NCBI GenBank assembly: GCA_963770505.1
Contig: CAVYPR010000001.1
Location: forward strand, 62,001 to 126,000
Length of the DNA: 64,000 bases
Source of the DNA: CAVYPR01 sp963770505
GTDB taxonomy: Bacteria; Actinomycetota; Acidimicrobiia; Acidimicrobiales; RAAP-2
Direction of reading: 5' to 3'
The translations under genes and the position numbers were made by a program. Positions 10,401-19,100 of this stretch are shown piece by piece. The stretch's first letter is position 1, and the number at the start of each line of letters is the position of its first letter. A model generated the notes under the pieces. It searched no databases, was not told the origin of the DNA, and saw only the letters and a list, made by a program, of their open reading frames with translations.

Positions 10401-13400
10401 CTCACCGTCACCGCCCCGACCTTCTACACCCACGACGGCTACACGTTCTACTCCTGGCCGGTCACCGCCAGCGGTTGGGTCGGCACCGACGGATCCGGCT
10501 CGCTCGCGGGATCCCAGTCGTGCAGCGGTCCGTGGACGAGCGGCTCGTACACCTACCTTGGGGTCCCCGAAACGATCAGTGGCACTCCCGGGAGCTATCC
10601 GACGACCTGCACTGGTTTTGCCGCCAGGAATTACCAGGTCACCGAAGTACCTGGCACGGTGACCATCCTGCCCAACGGCACCCCGGAGCCCCCGACGTCG
10701 GTGGTGGCAAAGGGGGGTGTGGACGAGGCATCAGTCAGTTGGACCGCCCCCAGTGACGCCGTCGATACCTACACCGTGACCTCCACGCCGGGAGCAAAGA
10801 CGTGTACCGCCACCTCCGTGGCCGGTTGCACCGTGACCGGGTTGACACCGGGCACGCAGTACACGTTCACCGTTACGAGCACGACCACAAGCGTTACCGG
10901 TCCGGCGTCGAACCCGTCCAACACAGTGCTCGTGACCGCCACAGCCCCTGGCACAAATGTCGGGGCCTACTCCCTGCTTTCCGAGGGAAAGCTCGAGATA
11001 TATGCCATACCCAACCCGCAGGATGAACGTGGAAAAGGAACAGTGATCCTCGCTCCTTATGCAGCTGACCCGGTGGGTGGTCTCGGGGACGACGGGAGCT
11101 TCTTCGACCTGGCACTGTCGATGGGCTCTCAGTACAACGAGGTGCAGCTCGACGTCTGCAACCCAACATCGAAGTCCTCGCTCGAATGGTGGAATCCGGC
11201 GACGCATGCGTACCAACTGGTGAACCCCGGCCCGACGAAGGGACAGTCGGAGTTCAACGACCACACAACGTGTGACGAGTACGCGATCACCGACAGCTCC
11301 TCGCCATCCATCCAGCAGCTGCAGGGCACCGTGTTCGCATTCACGCATGCCACAACATCGCCGACCACGGCGGTCACAGTCACCGGGCCCAGCACGGTGA
11401 ACGGAGGTGCGACCTACAGCGCCGCCGCCTCGGGCAACGGCAATCCCGCACCGACGTACTCGCTGGTGTCCGGCGCTCCGGCCTGGCTGTCGATCAACGC
11501 CACAACCGGGGCCATCTCGGGCACCGTGCCGACCAACATCACCACCTTCTCCTACTCGGTGAAGGCCACCAACTCAGACGGTCACGCCACCAGCTCGACC
11601 CAGACGGTGACGGTGGACGAGCCGACCACGGCGGTCACAGTCACCGGGCCCAGCACGGTGAACGGAGGTGCGACCTACAGCGCCGCCGCCTCGGGCAACG
11701 GCAATCCCGCACCGACGTACTCGCTGGTGTCCGGCGCTCCGGCCTGGCTGTCGATCAACGCCACAACCGGGGCCATCTCGGGCACCGTGCCGACCAACAT
11801 CACCACCTTCTCCTACTCGGTGAAGGCCACCAACACGACGGGCAATGCCACCAGTTCGACCCAGACGGTGACGGTGGACGAGCCGACCACCAAGGTCACA
11901 GTCACCGGGCCCAGCACGGTGAGCGGTGGTGCGACCTACAGCGCCGCCGCCTCGGGCAACGGCAATCCCGCACCGACGTACTCGCTGGTGTCCGGTGCTC
12001 CGGCCTGGCTGTCGATCAACGCCACAACCGGGGCCATCTCGGGCACCGTGCCGACCAACATCACCACCTTCTCCTACTCGGTGAAGGCCACCAACACGAC
12101 GGGCAATGCCACCAGCTCGACCCAGACGGTGACGGTGACAGTGGACGAACCGACCACCAAGGTCACAGTCACCGGGCCCAGCACGGTGAACGGAGGTGCG
12201 ACCTACAGCGCCGCCGCCTCGGGCAACGGCAATCCCGCACCGACGTACTCGCTGGTGTCCGGCGCTCCGGCCTGGCTGTCGATCAACGCCACAACCGGGG
12301 CCATCTCGGGCACCGTGCCGACCAACATCACCACCTTCTCCTACTCGGTGAAGGCCACCAACTCAGACGGTCACGCCACCAGCTCGACCCAGACGGTGAC
12401 GGTGGACGAGCCGACCACGGCGGTCACAGTCACCGGGCCCAGCACGGTGAACGGTGGTGCGACCTACAGCGCCGCCGCCTCGGGCAACGGCAATCCCGCA
12501 CCGACGTACTCGCTGGTGTCCGGCGCTCCGGCCTGGCTGTCGATCAACGCCACAACCGGGGCCATCTCGGGCACCGTGCCGACCAACATCACCACCTTCT
12601 CCTACTCGGTGAAGGCCACCAACACGACGGGCAATGCCACCAGTTCGACCCAGACGGTGACGGTGGACGAGCCGACCACCAAGGTCACAGTCACCGGGCC
12701 CAGCACGGTGAACGGTGGTGCGACCTACAGCGCCGCCGCCTCGGGCAACGGCAATCCCGCACCGACGTACTCGCTGGTGTCCGGCGCTCCGGCCTGGCTG
12801 TCGATCAACGCCACAACCGGGGCCATCTCGGGCACCGTGCCGACCAACATCACCACCTTCTCCTACTCGGTGAAGGCCACCAACACGACGGGCAATGCCA
12901 CCAGCTCGACCCAGACGGTGACGGTGACAGTGGACGAGCCGACCACCAAGGTCACAGTCACCGGGCCCAGCACGGTGAACGGAGGTGCGACCTACAGCGC
13001 CGCCGCCTCGGGCAACGGCAATCCCGCACCGACGTACTCGCTGGTGTCCGGCGCTCCGGCCTGGCTGTCGATCAACGCCACAACCGGGGCCATCTCGGGG
13101 ACCGTGCCGACCAACATCACCACCTTCTCCTACTCGGTGAAGGCCACCAACACGACGGGCAATGCCACCAGTTCGACCCAGACGGTGACGGTGGACGAGC
13201 CGACCACCAAGGTCACAGTCACCGGGCCCAGCACGGTGAGCGGTGGTGCGACCTACAGCGCCGCCGCCTCGGGCAACGGCAATCCCGCACCGACGTACTC
13301 GCTGGTGTCCGGTGCTCCGGCCTGGCTGTCGATCAACGCCACAACCGGGGCCATCTCGGGCACCGTGCCGACCAACATCACCACCTTCTCCTACTCGGTG

Positions 13401-15881
13401 AAGGCCACCAACACGACGGGCAATGCCACCAGCTCGACCCAGACGGTGACGGTGACAGTGGACGAACCGACCACCAAGGTCACAGTCACCGGGCCCAGCA
13501 CGGTGAACGGAGGTGCGACCTACAGCGCCGCCGCCTCGGGCAACGGCAATCCCGCACCGACGTACTCGCTGGTGTCCGGCGCTCCGGCCTGGCTGTCGAT
13601 CAACGCCACAACCGGGGCCATCTCGGGCACCGTGCCGACCAACATCACCACCTTCTCCTACTCGGTGAAGGCCACCAACTCAGACGGTCACGCCACCAGC
13701 TCGACCCAGACGGTGACGGTGGACGAGCCGACCACGGCGGTCACAGTCACCGGGCCCAGCACGGTGAACGGTGGTGCGACCTACAGCGCCGCCGCCTCGG
13801 GCAACGGCAATCCCGCACCGACGTACTCGCTGGTGTCCGGCGCTCCGGCCTGGCTGTCGATCAACGCCACAACCGGGGCCATCTCGGGCACCGTGCCGAC
13901 CAACATCACCACCTTCTCCTACTCGGTGAAGGCCACCAACACGACGGGCAATGCCACCAGTTCGACCCAGACGGTGACGGTGGACGAGCCGACCACCAAG
14001 GTCACAGTCACCGGGCCCAGCACGGTGAGCGGTGGTGCGACCTACAGCGCCGCCGCCTCGGGCAACGGCAATCCCGCACCGACGTACTCGCTGGTGTCCG
14101 GTGCTCCGGCCTGGCTGTCGATCAACGCCACAACCGGGGCCATCTCGGGCACCGTGCCGACCAACATCACCACCTTCTCCTACTCGGTGAAGGCCACCAA
14201 CACGACGGGCAATGCCACCAGCTCGACCCAGACGGTGACGGTGACGACCGCGACAGGACCCAAAAAGCCAGCCTTCACTTCGGCGCCCACAGCCACGGCG
14301 AAAACGTCCAGTCCCTTCAACTTCACAGTGAAGACCAGCGGGTCTCCCGCTGCCACAATCACCGAGACGGGGACATTGCCGAGCGGGTTGCATTTCACAG
14401 CGGGTAGCGGCGGCACTGCCACCATCTCGGGGAAGCCGAGCGCCAGTGCCGGCGGCGTTTACCACGTGAAGTTGAAGGCCACCAACTCGGTCGGATCGGT
14501 GACCCAGAACTTCACCTTGACGGTGGATCAGGCGCCGGTGATCACTTCGGCCAGCAGCTACTCGCTCAACGTCGGCCAGTCGGCCAACTTCAAGATCACG
14601 ACCACCGGATACCCGGTGGCCACGGTTTCCGAGGTCGGCTCCCTGCCTAACGCCTTGGTCTTCACCGCCAAGAGCAACGGCACCGCCACCATCACCGGGA
14701 GCCCGGCGGTGGGAACCGGGGGCACTTACACCCTCGATCTGACCGCGACAGACGGCCAGGCCACTCCCGCTACCCAGGTCCTCACTGTCACGGTCAAGCA
14801 GGCTCCAGCCTTCACTTCGGCGCCCACAGCCACGGCGAAAACGTCCAGTCCCTTCAACTTCACAGTGAAGACCAGCGGGTCTCCCGCTGCCACAATCACC
14901 GAGACGGGGACATTGCCGAGCGGGTTGCATTTCACAGCGGGTAGCGGCGGCACTGCCACCATCTCGGGGAAGCCGAGCGCCAGTGCCGGCGGCGTTTACC
15001 ACGTGAAGTTGAAGGCCACCAACTCGGTCGGATCGGTGACCCAGAACTTCACCTTGACGGTGGATCAGGCGCCGGTGATCACTTCGGCCAGCAGCTACTC
15101 GCTCAACGTCGGCCAGTCGGCCAACTTCAAGATCACGACCACCGGATACCCGGTGGCCACGGTTTCCGAGGTCGGCTCCCTGCCTAACGCCTTGGTCTTC
15201 ACCGCCAAGAGCAACGGCACCGCCACCATCACCGGGAGCCCGGCGGTGGGAACCGGGGGCACTTACACCCTCGATCTGACCGCGACAGACGGCCAGGCCA
15301 CTCCCGCTACCCAGGTCCTCACTGTCACGGTCAAGCAGGCTCCAGCCTTCACTTCGGCGCCCACAGCCACGGCGAAAACGTCCAGTCCCTTCAACTTCAC
15401 AGTGAAGACCAGCGGGTCTCCCGCTGCCACAATCACCGAGACGGGGACATTGCCGAGCGGGTTGCATTTCACAGCGGGTAGCGGCGGCACTGCCACCATC
15501 TCGGGGAAGCCGAGCGCCAGTGCCGGCGGCGTTTACCACGTGAAGTTGAAGGCCACCAACTCGGTCGGATCGGTGACCCAGAACTTCACCTTGACGGTGG
15601 ATCAGGCGCCGGTGATCACTTCGGCCAGCAGCTACTCGCTCAACGTCGGCCAGTCGGCCAACTTCAAGATCACGACCACCGGATACCCGGTGGCCACGGT
15701 TTCCGAGGTCGGCTCCCTGCCTAACGCCTTGGTCTTCACCGCCAAGAGCAACGGCACCGCCACCATCACCGGGAGCCCGGCGGTGGGAACCGGGGGCACT
15801 TACACCCTCGATCTGACCGCGACAGACGGCCAGGCCACTCCCGCTACCCAGGTCCTCACTGTCACCGTTACTCCGAAGTAG
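7473..15881 (+). CDS. Giant secreted Ig-like/MBG/fibronectin repeat protein (2802 aa)
   Basis: The ATG has a GGGGGG-type ribosome site. Residues 1-43 form a signal peptide (basic 'RVRRF', hydrophobic 'LVVLSALCLVTVTLGVNAL', then 'SAHA'). Residues 44-700 are unique and CARDB/DUF11-like ('PTVGQVVPFTVTVTNLS'). Residues 700-1050 contain MBG-type units beginning 'SQTITF'. A fibronectin III domain sits at about 1065-1155 ('SVSWTAPS', 'LTPGTQYTFTV'). Then come eleven about 87-residue He_PIG-like Ig units with 'NPAPTYSLVSGAPAWLSI', and finally three copies of a 179-residue two-domain block ending at the stop. The repeats are almost identical at DNA level. No sortase signal or membrane anchor is visible. 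An adhesion or matrix role is inferred from architecture only. Confidence 0.85.
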   Translation: MAGDARHSSVAARVRRFLVVLSALCLVTVTLGVNALAPSAHADDGTTRPTSIYRDTWNLPPAFPSCAQYGEDTIAQVTCMANRLKPSATVSIVVGQLVWANGEPVQDYQYQGPGGYACLGIFDEILSGGTSCASDDEFPTPVYGGWFAFEQSKNSGDEVTAYSVTGEDADWICSTSDDGLGTPFEGDTCPDLTTPENSRAISVTDSDAETTPDDYSTTVVVPVDYGDVTNLGTITLPSPPAQGARCKADSEAPAGSVTCTSTPISGGGSKPDVSWDFDPNTPTPTSYEAGQPVDYTFPDGDGDYPVKFSAQFPGGWKQSGEINANTYPCTGSCMDVDTTLTAPLTTNTTSNLKVVTGFPYVLTAKVTNTSSGETADDLVDVTPNPLQGSPHAVIDGPNPPSIPDLAPGQSATVDWVVTFTTPNVHTTLSSLTTGFTAKYEARTTSGSTDVTFAVTGSDLEVQVKGPTPNPTVGQVVPFTVTVTNLSSTAMTTVGPTNAALLPTQLGPLAQGSPHDNGTITFTQSTPKPIPPPALTLAPGATATFTVNGEAVGAGTDTVDISVSGTNGDSKTDTTAGSTKVTVAEPQPQPAAGFTLTTTPPDPVAGQPFTVEAELSNSSTTTGDNLNVNQIGNARVSPTAGLSGGAINSSGVSVSPGSAIGVALWSGTATNAGTYKAVGYLTYQYDTDVDPTTTSSQLTFAVAPAKPLKSQTITFGSLATTTYGDPPQTANPSASSGLKVALTSATPAECKVTGSGPYTITAVGAGVCALGASQAGTATVWAPAPTVTRAFTVIAQSQTITFPNPGPFSITASNPVVTASSSRGLRITFSSLTPSVCEVEPGGGLILSYYGTCSIRASQNGSSSTLPAAPITDTFSVEPTADAQSQTLTFPTPANMTYGGTPDLLNPTAPGGTVSVTPSNTNCAGLGDNLFPLTLQPLYVYAFGAGTCTLTATQPGDGIHWLAAPSVSHTITIAPAPLTVTAPTFYTHDGYTFYSWPVTASGWVGTDGSGSLAGSQSCSGPWTSGSYTYLGVPETISGTPGSYPTTCTGFAARNYQVTEVPGTVTILPNGTPEPPTSVVAKGGVDEASVSWTAPSDAVDTYTVTSTPGAKTCTATSVAGCTVTGLTPGTQYTFTVTSTTTSVTGPASNPSNTVLVTATAPGTNVGAYSLLSEGKLEIYAIPNPQDERGKGTVILAPYAADPVGGLGDDGSFFDLALSMGSQYNEVQLDVCNPTSKSSLEWWNPATHAYQLVNPGPTKGQSEFNDHTTCDEYAITDSSSPSIQQLQGTVFAFTHATTSPTTAVTVTGPSTVNGGATYSAAASGNGNPAPTYSLVSGAPAWLSINATTGAISGTVPTNITTFSYSVKATNSDGHATSSTQTVTVDEPTTAVTVTGPSTVNGGATYSAAASGNGNPAPTYSLVSGAPAWLSINATTGAISGTVPTNITTFSYSVKATNTTGNATSSTQTVTVDEPTTKVTVTGPSTVSGGATYSAAASGNGNPAPTYSLVSGAPAWLSINATTGAISGTVPTNITTFSYSVKATNTTGNATSSTQTVTVTVDEPTTKVTVTGPSTVNGGATYSAAASGNGNPAPTYSLVSGAPAWLSINATTGAISGTVPTNITTFSYSVKATNSDGHATSSTQTVTVDEPTTAVTVTGPSTVNGGATYSAAASGNGNPAPTYSLVSGAPAWLSINATTGAISGTVPTNITTFSYSVKATNTTGNATSSTQTVTVDEPTTKVTVTGPSTVNGGATYSAAASGNGNPAPTYSLVSGAPAWLSINATTGAISGTVPTNITTFSYSVKATNTTGNATSSTQTVTVTVDEPTTKVTVTGPSTVNGGATYSAAASGNGNPAPTYSLVSGAPAWLSINATTGAISGTVPTNITTFSYSVKATNTTGNATSSTQTVTVDEPTTKVTVTGPSTVSGGATYSAAASGNGNPAPTYSLVSGAPAWLSINATTGAISGTVPTNITTFSYSVKATNTTGNATSSTQTVTVTVDEPTTKVTVTGPSTVNGGATYSAAASGNGNPAPTYSLVSGAPAWLSINATTGAISGTVPTNITTFSYSVKATNSDGHATSSTQTVTVDEPTTAVTVTGPSTVNGGATYSAAASGNGNPAPTYSLVSGAPAWLSINATTGAISGTVPTNITTFSYSVKATNTTGNATSSTQTVTVDEPTTKVTVTGPSTVSGGATYSAAASGNGNPAPTYSLVSGAPAWLSINATTGAISGTVPTNITTFSYSVKATNTTGNATSSTQTVTVTTATGPKKPAFTSAPTATAKTSSPFNFTVKTSGSPAATITETGTLPSGLHFTAGSGGTATISGKPSASAGGVYHVKLKATNSVGSVTQNFTLTVDQAPVITSASSYSLNVGQSANFKITTTGYPVATVSEVGSLPNALVFTAKSNGTATITGSPAVGTGGTYTLDLTATDGQATPATQVLTVTVKQAPAFTSAPTATAKTSSPFNFTVKTSGSPAATITETGTLPSGLHFTAGSGGTATISGKPSASAGGVYHVKLKATNSVGSVTQNFTLTVDQAPVITSASSYSLNVGQSANFKITTTGYPVATVSEVGSLPNALVFTAKSNGTATITGSPAVGTGGTYTLDLTATDGQATPATQVLTVTVKQAPAFTSAPTATAKTSSPFNFTVKTSGSPAATITETGTLPSGLHFTAGSGGTATISGKPSASAGGVYHVKLKATNSVGSVTQNFTLTVDQAPVITSASSYSLNVGQSANFKITTTGYPVATVSEVGSLPNALVFTAKSNGTATITGSPAVGTGGTYTLDLTATDGQATPATQVLTVTVTPK
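11361..14246 (+). repeat. Eleven tandem 258-267 bp repeats coding Ig-like units
   Basis: The unit begins with the codons for PTT(A/K)VTVTGPSTV(N/S)GG and is repeated eleven times with only scattered substitutions. Variants alternate among an 'NSDGHA' and an 'NTTGNA' form, and some units carry an extra TV dipeptide (6 bp) at the junction. The order of variants itself repeats as blocks of several units, suggesting expansion by multi-unit duplication. Confidence 0.95.
14271..15881 (+). repeat. Three tandem copies of a 537-bp block
   Basis: The block starts at 14271, 14808 and 15345, a constant 537-bp period, and the copies read as essentially identical. Each encodes two Ig-like domains, one starting 'FTSAPTATAKTSSPFNFTV' and one starting 'APVITSASSYSLNVGQS'. 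Confidence 0.95.
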
Positions 15882-16172
15882 CGAGTCGACCAGCTCCAGA
15901 TTCAGCCTGATGCGTGCAAGCGTGGCACTCTGTTCCTGCGGACCCGTTTGGGCGCGCCCAAGGGAGAAGGCTTTCCACTACGACGCCCTCTGCCCCGACG
16001 ACCATCGGCCGATCCTGGGGCCATCCCAGGAGACGCCGGTCCAACCTGCATCCGGGATGGCAGAATCCGAGTGTGCTGAAGCTCGCAATCCACATGGAGG
16101 ACAGCGACATCGCGGCCGGATCCGCCGACACGAACGTCTCCGCGGGCTGAGACGCGACCTCGAGCAGGCAAC

Positions 16173-19100
16173 GTGAGGATTCGACCCGAATCTTGGCGCC
16201 GCGCGGGGCACCTGGAGCAGCGCGGAACGGACGGGCGCGCAGCTGGAGTCAGAGGCTCACAAGCACCTCTGGCCGTCCCCCTGCGGTTCGTCGGTGTTGC
16301 GGGGTTGCTGGTACTCGCTGTCGGGACGATCTCGGGACTTCCGGGTGAGCTTGGTGCTGGGGCGACAGCCTCGAGCTCGCTGCCGCCCGCCCCGGTGTGG
16401 ACGTCGTCCTACACCCCGCAGCGCCCAACGGGCTGCCCGACAGCGACTGCCAATTCCGTGACAAGCAAGCCGACCACAGGCGAAACCTCCTCGCAGAACG
16501 GATCGGTTCCGTGGCCGGCGGCTCCGGTGGGCACTGACCCAGCGGACTACGCCGCGTACCTCCACACGCCGAAATCCACACCCCCCGTCCGGCCGTCGAA
16601 TTGGGATCGGACAGGCGGTACATGGAAACTCACCTCGGCGCGCACCAACCCTTCCAGCGACCCGACACTGTCGAAAAACCCGCAAGAGCTTTGCGGAGTA
16701 ATGGGGAACTCGGTCGACACCGCTTGGCAGACCACCACCGGGCAGCCGACCACGCTGATCGCCATCACCGATTCGGGTATTGAGTGGTGTGATCCAGCGA
16801 TAGTCGACAAGGTCTATGTGAACCCGGCCGCCGTTCCTCCGCCCGAGAACGCCCAGGGTGAGACGAAGACAGCCCTCGAGGCCGACGGCACAACGTTCAC
16901 CGATCCGAACCCGTACGACCTCAACGACTCGGGGGTGGTCAACGCGGCGCAATACGCGACAGACCCCCGCGTGATGGCCGTCGCCGAGGACTACGGGGGG
17001 CTGTTCTGCTCGGTCAAGCGCGGCACATACGTGCCGCAAGCCAGCCTCGTGACGTCGATGGACCTGATCCGTGCCTTCGGCACGCCAACCCTGCCCACAG
17101 GCGCCGACAATCCCTACTACTTCGCCAAGCAGTCGCCGACCGGGTTCACAGAGGCCATCTCCGGGTGGAATTTCGTCGACAACGACAACAACGCCTACGA
17201 CGACGTGCACTACGACCACGGCACCGGCGAGGCGGAGGACTCCTCAGGTGCGGCGAATACCGTCACAAAGGAGGTCGGGGCCTGTCCAAACTGCCTGATC
17301 CTGCCGATCCGGGTGGGGGACTCCTTCGTCACTTCGGGGAACCAATTCGCCCAGGCCGTCCTCTTCGCCGTGGACTCGGGGGCAACGGTCATCCAGGAGG
17401 CGCTCGGCACCGAGAACGTCACCGGGACCGACCGCCAAGCCATCGCCTACGCCGTCTCCCATGGAGTTCCGGTCGTTGCCAGTGCGGCCGACGAGGAGGC
17501 CGAGCACCACAACCTGCCTTCGGTCCTTCCCGACACCATCGTGGTGAACTCGGTGACCAAGGACACGTCTTACAAGCCGCCCAGTTACCTCTACCTGAAC
17601 GGCTGCACCAACTACGGCGCGAACATCTCGGTCAGCGTGGAGAGTGCATCCTGCTCGTCCGAGGCTACCGGCAAGGCCTCGGGGATCGTGGGGCTGGCCG
17701 AATCGGCGGCGGCGAATGCCGTGGCGGCCGGGACCATCCAGCCCTACCCCGGCCTGACCAGTGTGAGCGGCCAGCCCGTCCCACTCTCTGTGAACGAAGT
17801 CACCCAGCTGGTGACCATGTCGGCGTCGTCGATCGACTTCGCTGACGCCGCGCCGCCGTTCGGGTCGGCTGACAACTACGCCGTCACAACAGGCGCACTC
17901 TCGACAAGCTCGCTCACCAAATCGCTCGTCAAGACCACGCGCTACCCAAGTCACGCCGGCTTCAACCAGTACTTCGGCTACGGCCGGATCGATGCCGGGG
18001 CCATCGTCACATGGATCTCCCACGGCATGATCCCCCCCGAGTCCAACATCACATCCCCGACATGGTTCGACCTTGACAGCCCGAGCGGGAGCCTGCAGGT
18101 GACCGGGACCGTCGGTACGCCGAGCTCCCTCGCCACAACGTGGCGATACCAGGTCGACGTCGGCGTCGGCCCGACACCTCGGCCAGGCACATGGCACCTG
18201 GTGGCCACAGGGACCGGTTCGGGCGTTCGGTCCGGAACGCTCGCCGACCTCACATTGGCGGAGGTGGCGGCATTGTTCCCGGCCGGGACGAATTTCTCCG
18301 ACGGTCCCACCACCACAGGCGGCACACCCGACCCCGACCGCTTCACCTTCTCCGTGCAAGTGGTCGTGCAAGCGACGAGTGGGTCAACGGACGGATTGAT
18401 CGGGATGTCGCGGCGGGCGGACTACCTGCACGGGAACCAGTCCACACTGTCCGGCTTCCCCCAGAAGCTCCCGAGCTCCATCGACGCTGCGCCGACGCTG
18501 GCACCGATCGGTCCCGGCGGCACCAATGCGCTCCTGGTCCCGGCGTCAGACGGCAGCATCGAGGCACTGGAGCCCGACGGCACCGAGCTCCCGGGCTTTC
18601 CTGTCCACACCGATCCGCTGCCCTATCACCAGGGTGAGGCGGCCTTCACCACGGGTGCGGTGAGCGCGGTGCCTCGCGGAGAGGTCATCGGTGGCGTAGC
18701 AGTGGGTGACTTGGCCGACGCCGGGGGCTCCGCTCTCGACATCGTGACGTGCGACCTCACCGGCCGATGTTACGCGTGGAACGAGCAGGGACAGCTGTTG
18801 CCCGGCTTCCCGGTTCAGACCGACCCGACATTCTCCGGACCGGCGGCGGTGAACGCCGAGAACACCATGCTGCCGGGGATCGCCAGCGCGCCGGCATTGG
18901 CCGATCTCACCGGTGACGGCACCCTCGACATCGTGGCCGCCTCGATGGACCGGCATGTCTACGCATGGCAACCGACAGGGCAGCCGCTGCCGGGGTGGCC
19001 GGTGCTGGCGGTCGATCCGAGCAAGGTGACATCTGTCAATGCTCAGACCGGGCAGGTCACGTTCCTCCACACAGTCAAGGTCGCTCAGGGCACTGCGCTC

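Noticed and set aside
13680..15539. 619-residue open frame antisense to the Ig repeats
   Set aside because: Same cause: near-identical in-frame repeats keep shadow frames open. No start signal or family resemblance.
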